Assembly: GCA_015227615.1 (NCBI GenBank)
Contig: JAALGZ010000025.1
Location: forward strand, 62,001 to 126,000
DNA length: 64,000 bases
Direction of reading: 5' to 3'
Origin: Labyrinthula sp. Ha
Taxonomy: Eukaryota; Sar; Bigyra; Labyrinthulida; Labyrinthulaceae
A program made the translations under genes and the position numbers. Positions 1 through 13,205 of this stretch are shown here, one piece after another. The stretch's first letter is position 1; each line of letters opens with the position of its first letter. The notes under the pieces were generated by a model. The model worked only from the letters and a program-made list of their open reading frames with translations. It made no database searches and was not told where the DNA came from.

Positions 1-2050
1 AACCAAATCTTAGTGGGATTAATCTTAAAGAGAGACTATTAGGTATCATAAATTGCTACAAACTCTCGTACCTCAATGATTTTTCTTGACTTGAGGTTTT
101 CGAATTTCAGTCAAATCATGCGTCAAATCTGTGAAAGCAGTAGGTTCCAGTCACTGTTGCACTTCTGCCTTGTGTCTGTTGCCAGGATGATGAGGATTTC
201 TAGTTGCACTGATATTCCATCAATGTCTTGTCTATTGCTTGCTGATCACACGTCGGAGAAAACTGAAACGGTTATTATATCTCGGGTGTTAGGTGTTATG
301 GACGGCCCTAATTCACGCGGCATTGATGACCGCGTTTGACTCATGTTGGTGAGACTATTATGTTCTTCTAGTTCAATAGTTCTTTTGTGCTAAGTGTAAA
401 TCATTCTCATCATCTCCGCCAGGTCTTTCCCGACTTGTGTCATTCGTGCCGCCAGATATTCGATTTAAGATCTGGATTGCGCATCGGACTCGCTTCTTCA
501 TCTCTGTTCATAAATCTTCTTATCCACTAATTCTAGCATAATGTTCTTCGAGATTTCGTTTTTTTTTCTGGTCAGCTACTTGCCTAGTCCTTCGATACGT
601 TTATGTAAGCGATTCTCCTTGTCGGTATTATGTGAGTCACTCACAGGTGCTGTGCGCTTTGATACTCTAAGATTAAGTGAGCACTGTGGGTTTGCTTTGA
701 CACCCACTTAAGGAGTTGTTCTTTTCTCGGCCAATACAGGATTCTTTTAGTAAAGAAGGCTTTGGTGATACCCTCCATTCTTGCAGAGGCGCAGTGATTG
801 GCCATCCATTCCAAGTGCGACAAAAATCTCCCTACTTCACTTTCAAAGAACCAAGTCTACATGTTTTGCTTGGGTACTCTAATTGAATGCTTCTTATGTC
901 TTTTTACCAGTTCTCCAAAACTATTATATACACTTTCTCTTTAATGGCATTTGCCGCAAGCATATGCGCCACGTGATCGTCAGTAGAATCCCATCCACCT
1001 CATATTCTGCCGGCGCTACCTGGAGCAATATAGGATATCTCGTTTTTCAATGGCAATCCTTTTCCTCCTGTAGTTTAACAGCTTTTTTTGTTAGATGAAA
1101 CTGTACCACATACAGATCATTCCTACATACGATATAGAGCAGGGGCAATTTATTTGATGGCTGAATGTAAAACTTGTAGTCCTTTTTTGCGGCTTAGAAG
1201 GTCTTCTAGTTAGCCAATGTTGCTGATGTTGCTGTGCTATTTGAGGTACTGACACCAGCAACCGAGCTTAGACTCAATGGTATCACTATAGCCGCGCTCA
1301 TCTAAGCACGGGATATGGTTTCTATCTTCTGGTACTGGGCACAATTCTTAGCATCTTCGGTGGCACGAAGAGCAACCATATATACAGCGAGGGACATGGA
1401 TTTCCTTGACGGCGAGGTAGTCTTGGATGTCTTCTTAGTTAGCACAAAAGCTTCTGGTACTTCTTCAGCACTAGGCTCTAAATTGTTTGTCTCATTCACG
1501 AGATTCGTTTGAGCAGAACTTGATCGGTGAGATGCCACAATGGCCTCATAGTTCGAGGGAAGTTTCACAACAGCAAATTATTCCTCTTCTTCTCACTGAA
1601 TTGTTCGATTCTATTCATTTTCCGGATCCGAGGTGGGTATTTCACTGATTTCCTTTTGTCTCCTTTATTTTCTTCACATATGACCAGTTTTTACTCTTGT
1701 GTGCCCTCGACATCTTCATCGACTTACATATCTCTTCTTCTATTTCTGTAGCTACACCCGGTTTCTGTTCTTGTATTCCCCTGGCATCTCTGTTGGCTCT
1801 ATCTTCCTCAACCTCAGGTGAAATAATTTTATTTACTTGATTCGTAGTTTGAACAGCTGCTTTAACTTCTTAGACTTGCACTTTGGGTTCCTCATCTTCG
1901 ATCTCCAATCTCATAGTATTCCTTTCTCCTTATCTTGTTTGCCTCTTTGTGTCAGTCCCTTTGTTACTGCTCATTTTTTGTATTTTTTTTTGTGTTTTTC
2001 AGTCCTGTCGCGAAATACTTGATTTTGTTTCGTAGGTAATATAGCTTTCA
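1..2050 (-). mobile_element. Probable retroelement fossil region (integrase-like)
   Basis: This stretch is less AT-rich than the DNA that follows and has coding-like segments on the minus strand. The clearest, at 641-823, resembles the zinc-binding N-terminal part of a retroviral-type integrase: two histidines separated by six residues, then a Gly-Ile-x-Lys segment and a Tyr-Trp-Pro motif, in the order seen in Ty3/gypsy-type integrases. A second segment at 1302-1568 is Ser/Thr/Lys-rich and is not recognised. The element is clearly broken and old, with multiple breaks. No terminal repeats were found. The family call rests on one short motif, so it is tentative. Confidence 0.3.
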
Positions 2051-4946
2051 ACTGTCGTCTGTTAATGTCCTTTGATTGATATATCAACGCATCAGTTTTG
2101 AATCTTTATCTTAACACCAGGTATCTCCACGTGATCTTTTTAGTGAATCTACTATGAGTTTTATCTTATTATTAGTTAATCTTAAGTTATTCACCAGGAC
2201 CTAATATGGTATTTTGATGACGATTTTTATCAATCATATTACCCTATTTAATACTATGAGTAACGCCATTCTCATATATGCATTATTGGCACAATCTAGT
2301 GAGCTACAGTTGTCTTCTCAAAGGCACTAATGGTACACTGGTAAGAAATGTCCCTCATCTAAGAAGCATCTTACTCCGGGTTCAATAGAATCACTGTATA
2401 TTTTCTTCATGTTTTTTTCTTGTTGAGTATCTATTTTCTCATTGGTTGTCTTTTTTTCAACATAAGTCCCATTGAAATATATACATAAATTTTTTTGTCA
2501 TTAGGTTTTTAATACTCTTCTCTGAAGATTTTCCAGTACTTTCCAGGAGATAATGATAATAATGATGCTCAGCTAACGAGAAAATTCTGTTACTTGATAT
2601 TAATTCTAGATGATCTTTGCACACTAAATTAGCTGTTTTAGTTGATGTTATGCCTGTGATTTCTGAGGAATGCTTTAAGATGAAGGTATAATTAGCTTTC
2701 TTTAATTCCTACTCAGATAAAAGTTTTTAGAGACTCATTAATATCGATTCCTTATCTAGAAGAAATGTGTTTCGAAGTTCGATAAAATTCACTTCATGAG
2801 TTTGGATTTTGAATTCAACCATCTCTGCAACTTAAGTTGCTTATACTATTGCTATAATTTTTTTTCTGTATCTTATGAAATGCTCATGCAAATCATTCAT
2901 ATTTCATAGTTCGAATACGACTTTGGTCTCTGAGATCGATTATTGCAAAACCAAATTTGCTCATACTGTTCTCTATCTACATATCGAATGTTTTTGTTAC
3001 CTCTAAGGATTCATTGTTTTGCGAATAACTCTACTTTATCTTAAATGAACGCGAGAAACCATCTTCGTCATTTATTTCGAAAGTTTTAGATGATTTAAAA
3101 CCGAATTGGTACGCTGCTTCTTTGACTTTTATTTATTCTTTGTTAGTGTTGCGTTATGGCTAAATTATTTATCGTTTTTGCAAAGGATTAAAAAAAATAA
3201 ATTCTTATTCTTGTGTTAAATGATTGTTGGTCCAATAATAATCATTCTTCTTCTTTTTCTTAAGTGAAGTAGTGCCGGGTGAAAAAAGCATTTCTTAGGT
3301 ATAGCGCTATCTGTTCTAACTACTTTGAATATACTTGTTTAATCAATATACCATGTTTTCTGATTTTAAGCCAAAGAAAAAGATTTTGTAGAAAAGTAGT
3401 TACTTTTGAAGCACTAGTTTTTTTCTCATTGGAATTAACAACTGCTGACTTTTAATACTTCTCCCTAAGAAGTTATTGTATTCTTATTCTTGATATTAAA
3501 TATAATTGTTTTTTAATCATATTATTCTTAAATATTTAACTATAGTATTTTTATATTACTAATACAATATTCATTCATTTTATTATATATATAATATTGT
3601 TTATTTGAATAAAACATAATTCCACGTCATTACACATTTCAAAATATAACCTTATGACATTACCATACTTTTATCTCATCAAGTAAATCAAATTTAACAA
3701 TTATTTATTTTACGAGTGCAAACCTTCTATACTGCCAATATCATCACTGGATATTAACGATGTTATAGTTAATAAAGGAAGAAGTTGCTTTTTTATCAAC
3801 TCAGCTTTCTTATATCTATCATTCTGTCAGATTCTTCGCAATAAGCATAGTAATAACACCTGTTTCGTCTGGAAAATATAATTTCAGCTTTACTCAACCA
3901 CGTTGAATTGTTTAGTTTGAATATTGAAAAAGAAAATTTCGTTATATTAAGAACCTCTAGTATAATATTTGTGCTCTACAACTGGAGTTCCTAATGGGAT
4001 AATGGTAGATGACGAATCTTCTTGAGATACAATATAACCGTTATTCTTGTGTTTTGGTTTTGATATAACCGTTAAGCTGTATGAGAAAAAGAATTATTAA
4101 AAGGAAAGAAGTTTAAAGCTTACCCTGGTACAATTTTTATTCAGAGATATATTGACCTTTGGCCACGTGTAGTCAATAATCTGTTCACTAGTTCGACAAA
4201 AAAACACAATACACCTGGACCAAAGACATAAACTTGCTCGAGTACAACAATACCAGTGGACGCATTATTACTCTGAGGATCAAACTAATTCTACCCGATT
4301 CATTTAAATAACAGCACAATTTTATGGATCTTAGTGGATTTAAATTAAAATTATTTCTTTTAGACAGGGTAGATCCTGGAACGCTGTAAAAGTATCTTTT
4401 GATTTTATCTCCCTCTGACTCGTTATCCACAGAATACAGTGTATAAATCTTCCCTGCAATAGATGTATTGGTCTACTAGGTCCCACATGCCTTTAATGAC
4501 CTTCATAGGTTTGTGTTAATATAAAATACTTGTTCCTCATCGCTATTATGGATGATACTCTCCCTGACTCCTTCTTCCTTCATGAAGCCTATTCTTAGTA
4601 TGAACCATATCTTGTACTAGTGAATATTCTTGAGTTTGAAGAAGTTTAACTATTTTGAGATCAGTTTCTATCTGAAGAACAGGTTTTTATCTAAGCAGTT
4701 GTTAAACTTTTGAATAATGATATTCTTTGTTTCTCCTTTATTTTAGGTATTAATGATTGATAGAGTTAAACTATTGTATTCACTGTATTTTCAATTTTAT
4801 AATTATTTGATAAAAGCTGCTTAAATAACAACAGAATAAATGGGAAACATATTGTTTAAGAAACTTAAACTAATAAATTAAATAAAATCAATTTCTATGC
4901 AATTTAATTTAGAAAGAAAGGAAAGTTACATATTTTGCTATTAACT
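2051..4946. other. AT-rich intergenic stretch
   Basis: I see no convincing gene here. The open frames are short, lack family motifs and have no support from splicing-compatible neighbours. The last few hundred bases must include the 3' UTR of the Roco gene that ends at 4947. Confidence 0.5.
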
Positions 4947-7452
4947 TCACTCTACAACTACTTCATTCTCTTTAACTTCTTGTAGTTCTTCTGAAATGAG
5001 ATCAACATTTTCTTTTAACCATTCTAAATTATTTCCTTGAACAAGATTAAAACTAATTTCAGTTTCAGTGTTTAAAAAAATATCAACTATTCTTTTATTC
5101 TTGAAAATAATTCTTGCAAATCCTTTGAATAAAAGTGATTCATGAATGTCTTCATCCTTTAGAAATAAAAAGACAACTTTTACAAAAACACCCAAACGAA
5201 CAAGACTTTTGAAAACTATTTTAATATCACTCTTAAAAGAAGGTTTCATTTTTGCTCTCTTTAGTTCAGGAAGTAATTCAGGAAGAATAAACACATCATT
5301 TTCTTTTTCTACAGGTATCAAAACCAAACTATTCAAAGCCAAACTTAAAATATATTTCTTTTCTTTATCAGAATATTCTTTTAGTAAAATATTAAAAAGT
5401 TCTTTATTTAATTTTCCTTTATCAACATAAATTCTATATAAAGAAAATTTATCACTTGGAATTCTAAACGCAAGTTCATGAAAATTTGGATCTCTGATAA
5501 ACTTACCTAAAGCTTGAGCAAGATAAGAAGGTGCAAAAAATATAAAGTTTTCATCTGCTTCCAAATCTAAATAAGGAAAATAACAAATTAAACCAGCTTT
5601 GGAATATATTTGAAGCATATCTTCAACTTCCCAATCTTCAAAACCACAAGAATAAGATTTATCTTCAAACTCTTTCAAAGTCATAATATTTGTTTGTTCT
5701 CGACAATTGTCAAGGAAAAGAATTTTTGCAGTTTCTATTCTAAAGTTAAGAAAGCTTTCTTTTTTTATTACAGCTGTTCCAGAAACAAGACTTTTTATTT
5801 TATCTTTTATATCTTTTTTCTCTTGAGATTCTAATTTTGAATTCTCAATAGGAAAGAAAATATTCAACTCATTTTTCAATATATTTAACTCAGAAGAAAG
5901 ACTTTCAACAAAGTTTTGAAGTTTATTTTGTATTATTTCTAGATTTATATCTTTAATATTCTTTCTTTTATATCTTCTTAAATAAGTACCAATAAAAATA
6001 ACTGGTGCTTTTTCTGTATTTCTTAAAATACTTTCACACCAAAATTTTAACCTAAATAAATCATATTCAGATATTTTAGTCATATTAAAAACTAGAAAAT
6101 AAAGAGCATTTGTGTTCATAAAAATATGATGAACAGAAGAAAATATTTCTTGTCCACCAAAATCATAAACCCGAAAATAAACATCATTTGAATTAAAAAC
6201 CACAGAATTTGTTTTCAAACCTTCAACAAATGTCTCATCGGAAACTGTTCTTGAAAGGAGTTCTTTCTCAAAATCAAGTTTATATTTTGTTTGAACTTCT
6301 TCATTAGGATCAAAATCAGCATAAACAACATAAGGAAGACTATTTTTTACTCGTTGAACACTTAGTTCATATTTAGATATTGAATTCCAGTTATAATTAT
6401 CTGGGTTTATTGAAAATATATCAATATCATTCAAAACTAAAGTAGAGTTATTATCGAGTAAAAAACTTTTGTCAAATAAACTTCTTATTGTAGAAGTTTT
6501 TCCGACTCTGCCATCACCCATAAAAAGAACTTGACATTCATTTAAAAGAGTTGGTCTACCGTAGTGATCTTTTAGCTTTACTGAAACATATTTTTTCATT
6601 CTTTCTTCTATATTTTTAGTATTGAAGTTGTTCTTTCCAAGTTCAAATAATAGAAGAAAAGAATGATTATCAAGTAAATCTTGAACTTCATCTTTGTTTT
6701 CTTCAATATTTATTTCAGCAACTCGCAAACTAAAAGTTAAAACTAAACAAAAATAAACATAAATTTCAATAAAGAAGGCAAATTTTCCAAACATTGTTTT
6801 GCTAAATTGGTAACTTCTGCATTTTGAAAGCTTAAGTTATCCTGTTCAACACTAAAAATAAATTAAGAAAAAGAAAATACAAAAAACTTATTAGACTTTT
6901 CATTCGTAAAATTTCTTTCAATATTTGAACAAGTGTTTCTTCTTTCATATTATTTTTATCGAAGCTATTATCAATATAAATAAAAACTTTACGTTATTGA
7001 CTTTATTTTTTGTCCTTTTAAAAACTGAGAAAGAGAATTATCTTTTGGAATATTGCAATAACGAAAACTAAAACATAAAAACAACAAAAAATATACTCGA
7101 GTGACTGAATATTCAGTTTTTGTTTTATTTTTTCTATCCCAATAAAATTCAAGGTGTTTAAATGGCAAAATTCAAACCTAAAATAAAAACAAATCAAGAA
7201 AATACTGAAGATCTTTAACCTTTGGAAACTTTTCAAACCAAATAGAAAGACTGTTTCCAATAAAATCTAAAGGGCAGAAGTAAAAACTAAAGAATGAAAC
7301 AAAATATATGAATACCTCAATGTCGTAATCTCTTTGTTCACATTCACTTCTTTTATAAACTCTTTTGCTTCTTTTCTACACCTTTCATCTTCAATCGGGT
7401 TCTTATTCTCATCATACGACCTATGAACTAAAAGGGAAAATAAATTAACCAT
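4947..7452 (-). CDS. LRR-Roc-COR (Roco family) GTPase, seven exons
   Basis: Roco-family protein: leucine-rich repeats, then a Roc GTPase domain, then a COR dimerisation domain, with no kinase. The main exon (6729-4947) carries the P-loop GDGRVGKTS (about residues 255-263 of the spliced protein), the switch motif DFGGQE, and a COR-like region rich in Phe/Tyr/Leu. Splicing upstream recovers the repeats: exons 7452-7316, 7286-7206, 7177-7097, 7067-6993, 6964-6881 and 6851-6759. They are separated by GT-AG introns of 29, 28, 29, 28, 29 and 29 nt, all phase 2. The spliced length is 777 aa. Exons 2-6 each encode about one repeat (25-31 aa), with hydrophobic positions and a recurring Phe/Tyr-x-Cys. 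The ATG at 6794 is out of the spliced frame and is not the start. The ATG at 7452 is the best start seen, but an earlier exon is possible. The usual G4 motif (THxD or NKxD) is replaced by GTYLRR. A close paralogue lies at 61777. Confidence 0.85.
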
Positions 7453-9599
7453 TGAATGATGAATTCTTTGCTGTGATTTCTGTTATAAAATTGTTGTTTG
7501 ATTGATGGGGCTTTAAATGACATTTTTTTACGTTTTTTGTTTAAATTAGTTTTTTATTTGAAATTTGAGAAATATATTTCTTTCGGGAATTAATGAAAAT
7601 CCCGTTTAAAAAAGTCCTCATTGTGAAAAAATAGCCGATCTGATTTTTTTTCATTATTTTCTCTTAGACAAAAATTAATGAATATCAGAATTTATTTTTC
7701 TATTTTGACTCCAGAGTCAAATTTTTCTCCTAAACTGATTATACAAAAAATTTTAACAAAAAAAAATGGTTTCCTAACGCTTGGACGAAATCTGCGATGT
7801 GCAGAATGATAATTTCCCATAATTGGACAAAACCTAGAGGAGACTGAGAAGAAAGTAAAGTTGCCACCATGGTACCAAATAAAAAGCAAAAGAAAATGAA
7901 TTAAATCCAGAAGATCTTATTCTGCTTATTCTATGGAATGTAATCAATTTTTGCTCTGAATCAAACCAAATCCTTGAAGTTTAGGTTGGCATATGCCGTT
8001 AAGAATAGCCCCCATGACTCCACACTTTGAAGATGAGGTTGGATTTATTCATTTTTCTATGACTTGACGACAGATACATCGAAGGGAGTATTTAAGTTTC
8101 TAACAAGGGGTTACGACAAAGGGAATGGCGGTTTCAATATTATGGGTTTAAGCGCGGATTTTGAAAAGTTGTAGATTCTTGTTGAAACCAAATTCTTTTA
8201 CTTAGCGTTTTTGATGCAAAAGACGCAGTTCTTGGGCTACATGAAAAATTAGTGGCTTTGATTCTTGTTCTTTGCTAATGAATCTTTTTTTCAAATTTTC
8301 CATAATTCTTTTTCTTGTTTTTTGCAAATGCATTCATTTTCAAATCATCCATATTGTCGCCTGCAAAACCTGTTGTTTTGTTTCTAATTCCTTGGTAATA
8401 AATCCACTTATAAATCTTAATATTACTTTTTTTTGTCCTTTCCAAATAGTTCTTTTTTCAATAAGTCTCAGAATATTCTTTTGATTCACTGAATTATTAG
8501 TATTTTAATTTTAATTGAGGCAATTTATTTTTGGGTAATTTATTTGGCCATTCACGAATGCGATAAATTACTCCTAAGTTAGAAAAACATATTTTCTGCA
8601 TACCAATATATTCATGAGAATAAGACAAGTCATTAACACTTTAGAAAAGTCAAATATACTCTGACATAAAGCCAAAAAGTCTGAACCTGCTTCTTCTAAG
8701 AGTTCCAAAAGTTTAAGCATCTTCTTAGATGTTAAGATCATTTGAGAGAACTGATCGGACTGACCTCTCTGAAAGCTGCTATTTTAGATCTTAAATATTT
8801 GACCTCAACTGAAGTACTGATTAGAAAATAACAAAGTGCTGATTTTGTTAATGCTTTAAGAATAGTTTTTTTTTCACGCCAATGTGTTTTATTCCTTTAT
8901 TTTAATTAGCTCAGTTCATCTTTTTCAAAAGAAAATTACAGATTTAAACATTTAAAGTGAAAACAAGTAGATAAGGTAAAAACTCAAAGATCTATGGAGT
9001 TTATTTAAAGTAAAGAGAATAAGGAAAAGACCGAAGCTATCAGCAACTTATCCTAAGTACAAGAATATGTTGCATCTATTATGAATAAACATAAACACCA
9101 ATGTATTGCAAACTTAAATCAATTAATAAGCCGGATTTACTACATTTGCATCCCAGAAGTAAAAAAAAAGAACTCCTAGCTAGAAATACTGGAAATAAAA
9201 TACTATTTGTTCTATTGTTAGCTATCGAGATATGATATATGCAGGAAACACGTTCATAGTAGTAATTCCAAACTAATCTGAAGTTAAAAATATCACGAAC
9301 TGAATAGAAAGATTCCAATGAAGATAACGTAAAACGAGTCCATTTCCATGTTATTGACGTCTAACTACTGTTAACAGATAAGAGCTATTGACAAGATAAA
9401 GAGTTCTCAGAGTGTTGACTGGTCATAGAGATAAGAGTTTCTTCATAGTGATTAAGAATCGTTGAGCCAGCTAATGCAGAAGCACAGGATTGAAATGTTG
9501 GAAACATGCTAACAATCTGTTACTGCAAAGAATGAAATATACAATAACTAGTCTTTATAATTAACAAAGTAGGTGTTATTAGCTTTGGCTAGTTGAAAA
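7453..9599. other. AT-rich intergenic stretch
   Basis: Nothing recognisable was found. It is upstream of the Roco gene and should hold its promoter, but no distinct element stands out in this composition. Confidence 0.45.
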
Positions 9600-11200
9600 A
9601 TTTTCATATTCAACAGAGTTTTCTGATTGGAAGATGCGCTTCAGAACTTTTTTGGTAACGTATTCCTTGTATTCGAAGGTGAACGGTAAACAATCTCGGT
9701 TTAAACCAATGAAACTGATAAATTTAGTTAAAACCATACTTATGTGTACTCTCAAAATATTAGTTAAGAAATATGGATTCAAGGTACAAGTCTTAATTGA
9801 GCGATATATTAAAAAGCGGGAGATTATGGTTCGCGTATATTTAGAGTATGTACACAGTCACAAGGTTGGGTTTTAGAGTCTAGCATGTGAAAGAGAAAAG
9901 TCAGGGTTAGTGATCTTGATAAAAGTGAAGCCCTTAGATCAACTCAATGTTAAGGACCAATAATAATTGCTACCTTGCATATGAATTTCAACAATAAAAA
10001 TATTAGAGTTAAATATACAATTTCAAGAATAGAAAGCTGTGTTCAATCATACGGTTTAAGGAGGAAAAAGCTCCAAGCCCAGGAAAATTTATCAATAGTG
10101 GAAACCTCTGGGTTAAAGAAAAAGCTTCAAGAAATATTTTTCAAAGTTACATATAAGAAATTTCATATTCCAGCTACTGAAGTCTAAATATAAAGAATTT
10201 ACCTCAAGCTCAACAATTTTATTGAACTCTTTATGTGCTCTGAAAGATGATTTTATACTATATGTTGAATTTTGTGAAAAATGTGTTCGTTGTCAGAAAT
10301 GTTCTAAAACTCATCATCTGGATCTCTTAGAGATCTTTGCATTTTCCAGACTAAGAGAAATATGTTATCCATTCTTCATCAAAATGCTAAACCTCGTTCG
10401 AAAGCAATTTGCACTCCGAGTTGGGGTTTGATTGTCTTGAGGATGATATACTTGAAGTTTCCAAGTTTGTTATGTTGGGATTATAAACCTTGAACTCCAT
10501 AGTTCTAGACATCGATAAAGGAGACTTATCACAAATTCTGTACTGTTTCTCAGATAAAGGGTGTTTTAAACATTTAGATTTATCAGAATATTTTTTTCAA
10601 ATATAGAGTATTGTTTCTTACTCTGATTTATTCCAAAGAGTCTGCAGGGAAGGTACATGCTAATCCAATCAGGGCATCTACATATTTAAAAAATATATTT
10701 ATTTTTTCTTAGTCAGATTCATGAGCTGAATTATTCTAAACTTCCAGGTTAAATTTTCATGTTAAGTTTCGTATCTTCTTGCTTGAATATAGCAATTGTG
10801 AACCTAAAAATTTTGTTTTTAAAGATAATTAAGAGTTCCACCTAGGATGGCTGTTTCTTTAGATATGAAGCTGTTCAATTCAACCAAGATTCATAGTTTA
10901 TACACATGAACAAGATCATCTTGATAGATTACCACCTCTTCCAAAGCTCACTTTTTTTGTATCTTTTCTCAATTATCCTTTTACCTTGGACTTATGATTA
11001 AGAGACTCTATTTTTTGAGTGATTTTGTTTGAAATAGCAAAACTTCTCTAATAAACTACCCAGCACAGAGTATTTTCTTTTATTTATTTTTTAGAGAACT
11101 TCGCGGAGTGTTACTGCAAAATTTCATTAAAGGATTATTAATGAAAGAATCAAGATGTGAAGTAGCTAAAAAACCCTGAAATATTGTTTTACATGATCTA
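9600..11200 (+). mobile_element. Possible decayed retroelement (reverse-transcriptase-like trace)
   Basis: Several moderate plus-strand open segments follow one another (9634-9876, 9975-10187, 10222-10431). One contains a cluster of Cys residues in CxxC spacing near 10270-10310. A short segment at about 10563-10604 reads Phe-Lys-His-Leu-Asp-Leu followed by Phe-Gln-Ile, which resembles reverse-transcriptase motif A of Ty3/gypsy-type elements. The element is broken and apparently old. No terminal repeats were found. The match is short, so the family call is weak. Confidence 0.25.
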
Positions 11201-13205
11201 CTGAGAAAATAAGTAAATATTTTACATATAACAACTTACAGCAAGGTTAAAATGATGCCAGAAAATTCTTAATACACTACATATGAGAGTTATATGATTC
11301 CTTTGCAATTTGGGATGAAGCTTTGGATTCATCACTCATGATTACTTTTGCATTTTTCCAGCGTAGCACCATGATAGGTTTGATGAAGTCTGGAGCATTC
11401 TTGACAGCCATAAAGTTGCATGCAAATAATATCAAAAAAACAGTTTACACTGACAGGAAACGAAACAATAAGCTTCTAATACAGAGTTTTATTTCTTGTA
11501 TATATTTTAATTCAGTGGAAAAGATATCAGAAACGGGTTCTTAAGTATTTTCCTAGAAGCTTAAGTTATTTGATTGTACTACCTCAGTTTTAGTGTTTGT
11601 AGAAATAAATCTTAGAAAGCATTCCTCTGACAATACATATTGCACCGCATTAAACTAAAACCCCTATATTTGCATGTCCTGCATCCTCTTTGGACTTTGT
11701 TCTTTTCCATCTCATCTTTGATCAATATATTATCCTTTTAAGTGTCAAAGAATTCTGCTGAATGGTCCCACTTTGTGTGATTGATGGTGGTGTTATCTTT
11801 CTATATATGTGAATAAATCAAATTTGATCTTAAATGAACCTTGAAAACTATTTTCTATAATTCGATAAGAATGTAATTCAGATCTGAATTTACTCAGATT
11901 AACTATAACGTGAATATAGGCTTTCTTCCTCGAATTAAACTTAGTGATATTTTATAAAGTAAAATCTTTGTTACTTACACATTTTTCTTTATATTTCTCT
12001 ATTTTGGTACTATCTAAGTAAGTTCTTTTCTATGAATCAGTCTTTGTCAAGTATTTAGAGATCTCTTTAGATACCTAGAATTGTCCTACAACATACTATT
12101 CATTGTCTCCACGATTTGAACAGATGAAATATAACTGTGAACCACTCAGCGGGTATCTAAACTCACTTTTTTTTTTCATTATTTAGTTTTTTTTTGTGTG
12201 TTTCTGCCCATTATTTTTATTTTCTTGCATATTTGTTCCAAATTTTATTTATGTACTCTTGTGGTTCCTAATTGACCAGAATTGGATTCAATCAATCAGA
12301 TTGTGGGGCGTGCAAGACTTCAGAGTACAAAAACCAAGCTCGGATCATTTGTATTCGGAATTTTTTTATAATTCAATATCTTGATTTTTTCATAAGTTTT
12401 TTATGAAGATAAAGTTTTGCGTCTTATGTGTTGATAAACTGAGGTAGATATGCAAAAAAAAGAGAAATAGCTTGCTTGATTAACATAAGTTTTTTCAATA
12501 TTCCAGCTAAATTTATTCATTTTTATTTCCTATGGCTTGTCTTTTATATCAAAACTGTTCTAAAGCCATTACTCAAGATTGCACAAGACTTCTTCAGCTC
12601 TTTATGTCATTTGCAATTCCAAATAGACATCTCTGAATTCAGTTCTAAAAATTTTACAGTCGCTGCTGCTCTTAAATTAGGTCTATTTCACGTTCCCATT
12701 AAGATTCTTGACCTATCTTAGCTATTACACCCCCCAAACATCTCTCAGAATGCAAAGGTGCTCACATGAAAATCATCCTCTTCTAAGCACATCACAAAAC
12801 CTAAAGCTCCCTGGTTCTCATTTCACATAACTGAAACCATGTTTATAATACTACAAAGGTTTGTCAAATTAATTAAAAGTATAGAATTTGAAAAAAACGG
12901 GAACTTTGATTTTTCTGATAGTTAGAAAATATTTCTGATTATTGTATACCCAGTAGGAACCGAGATTATATTCTTGCTATTTAACTCTCTATAAACATAG
13001 AATAAAAACTATCTTTTCTATACTTTATATAAAACTGTTTTACTCTAAAACAAAAAAAATAACTACGCTTCTTTCTCGAATTTATTTTTTTCCGCTGTAT
13101 AGGCTCCAACAAACTTCTCCCTGGAGGAAGAAAATCTTAAGACATATTGTTTCTTATTATCCGGAAACATAATATGTTGAGTTAAATGTAGTTCAAGATA
13201 AAAAA
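11201..13205. other. AT-rich intergenic stretch
   Basis: Nothing recognisable was found. The small open frames (for example 11323-11544 and 12476-12721) have no family motifs and are not called as genes. Confidence 0.45.

Noticed and set aside
6759-6794. ATG at 6794 as start of a membrane-anchored Roco protein
   Set aside because: The hydrophobic N-terminus is the translation of a 29-nt intron and a repeat exon in the wrong frame. The same artefact recurs at 63699 in the second copy.
7430-7451. A 22-nt intron inside the first Roco exon
   Set aside because: It has GT and AG ends, but removing it gives a frame that soon stops, whereas reading through is open.
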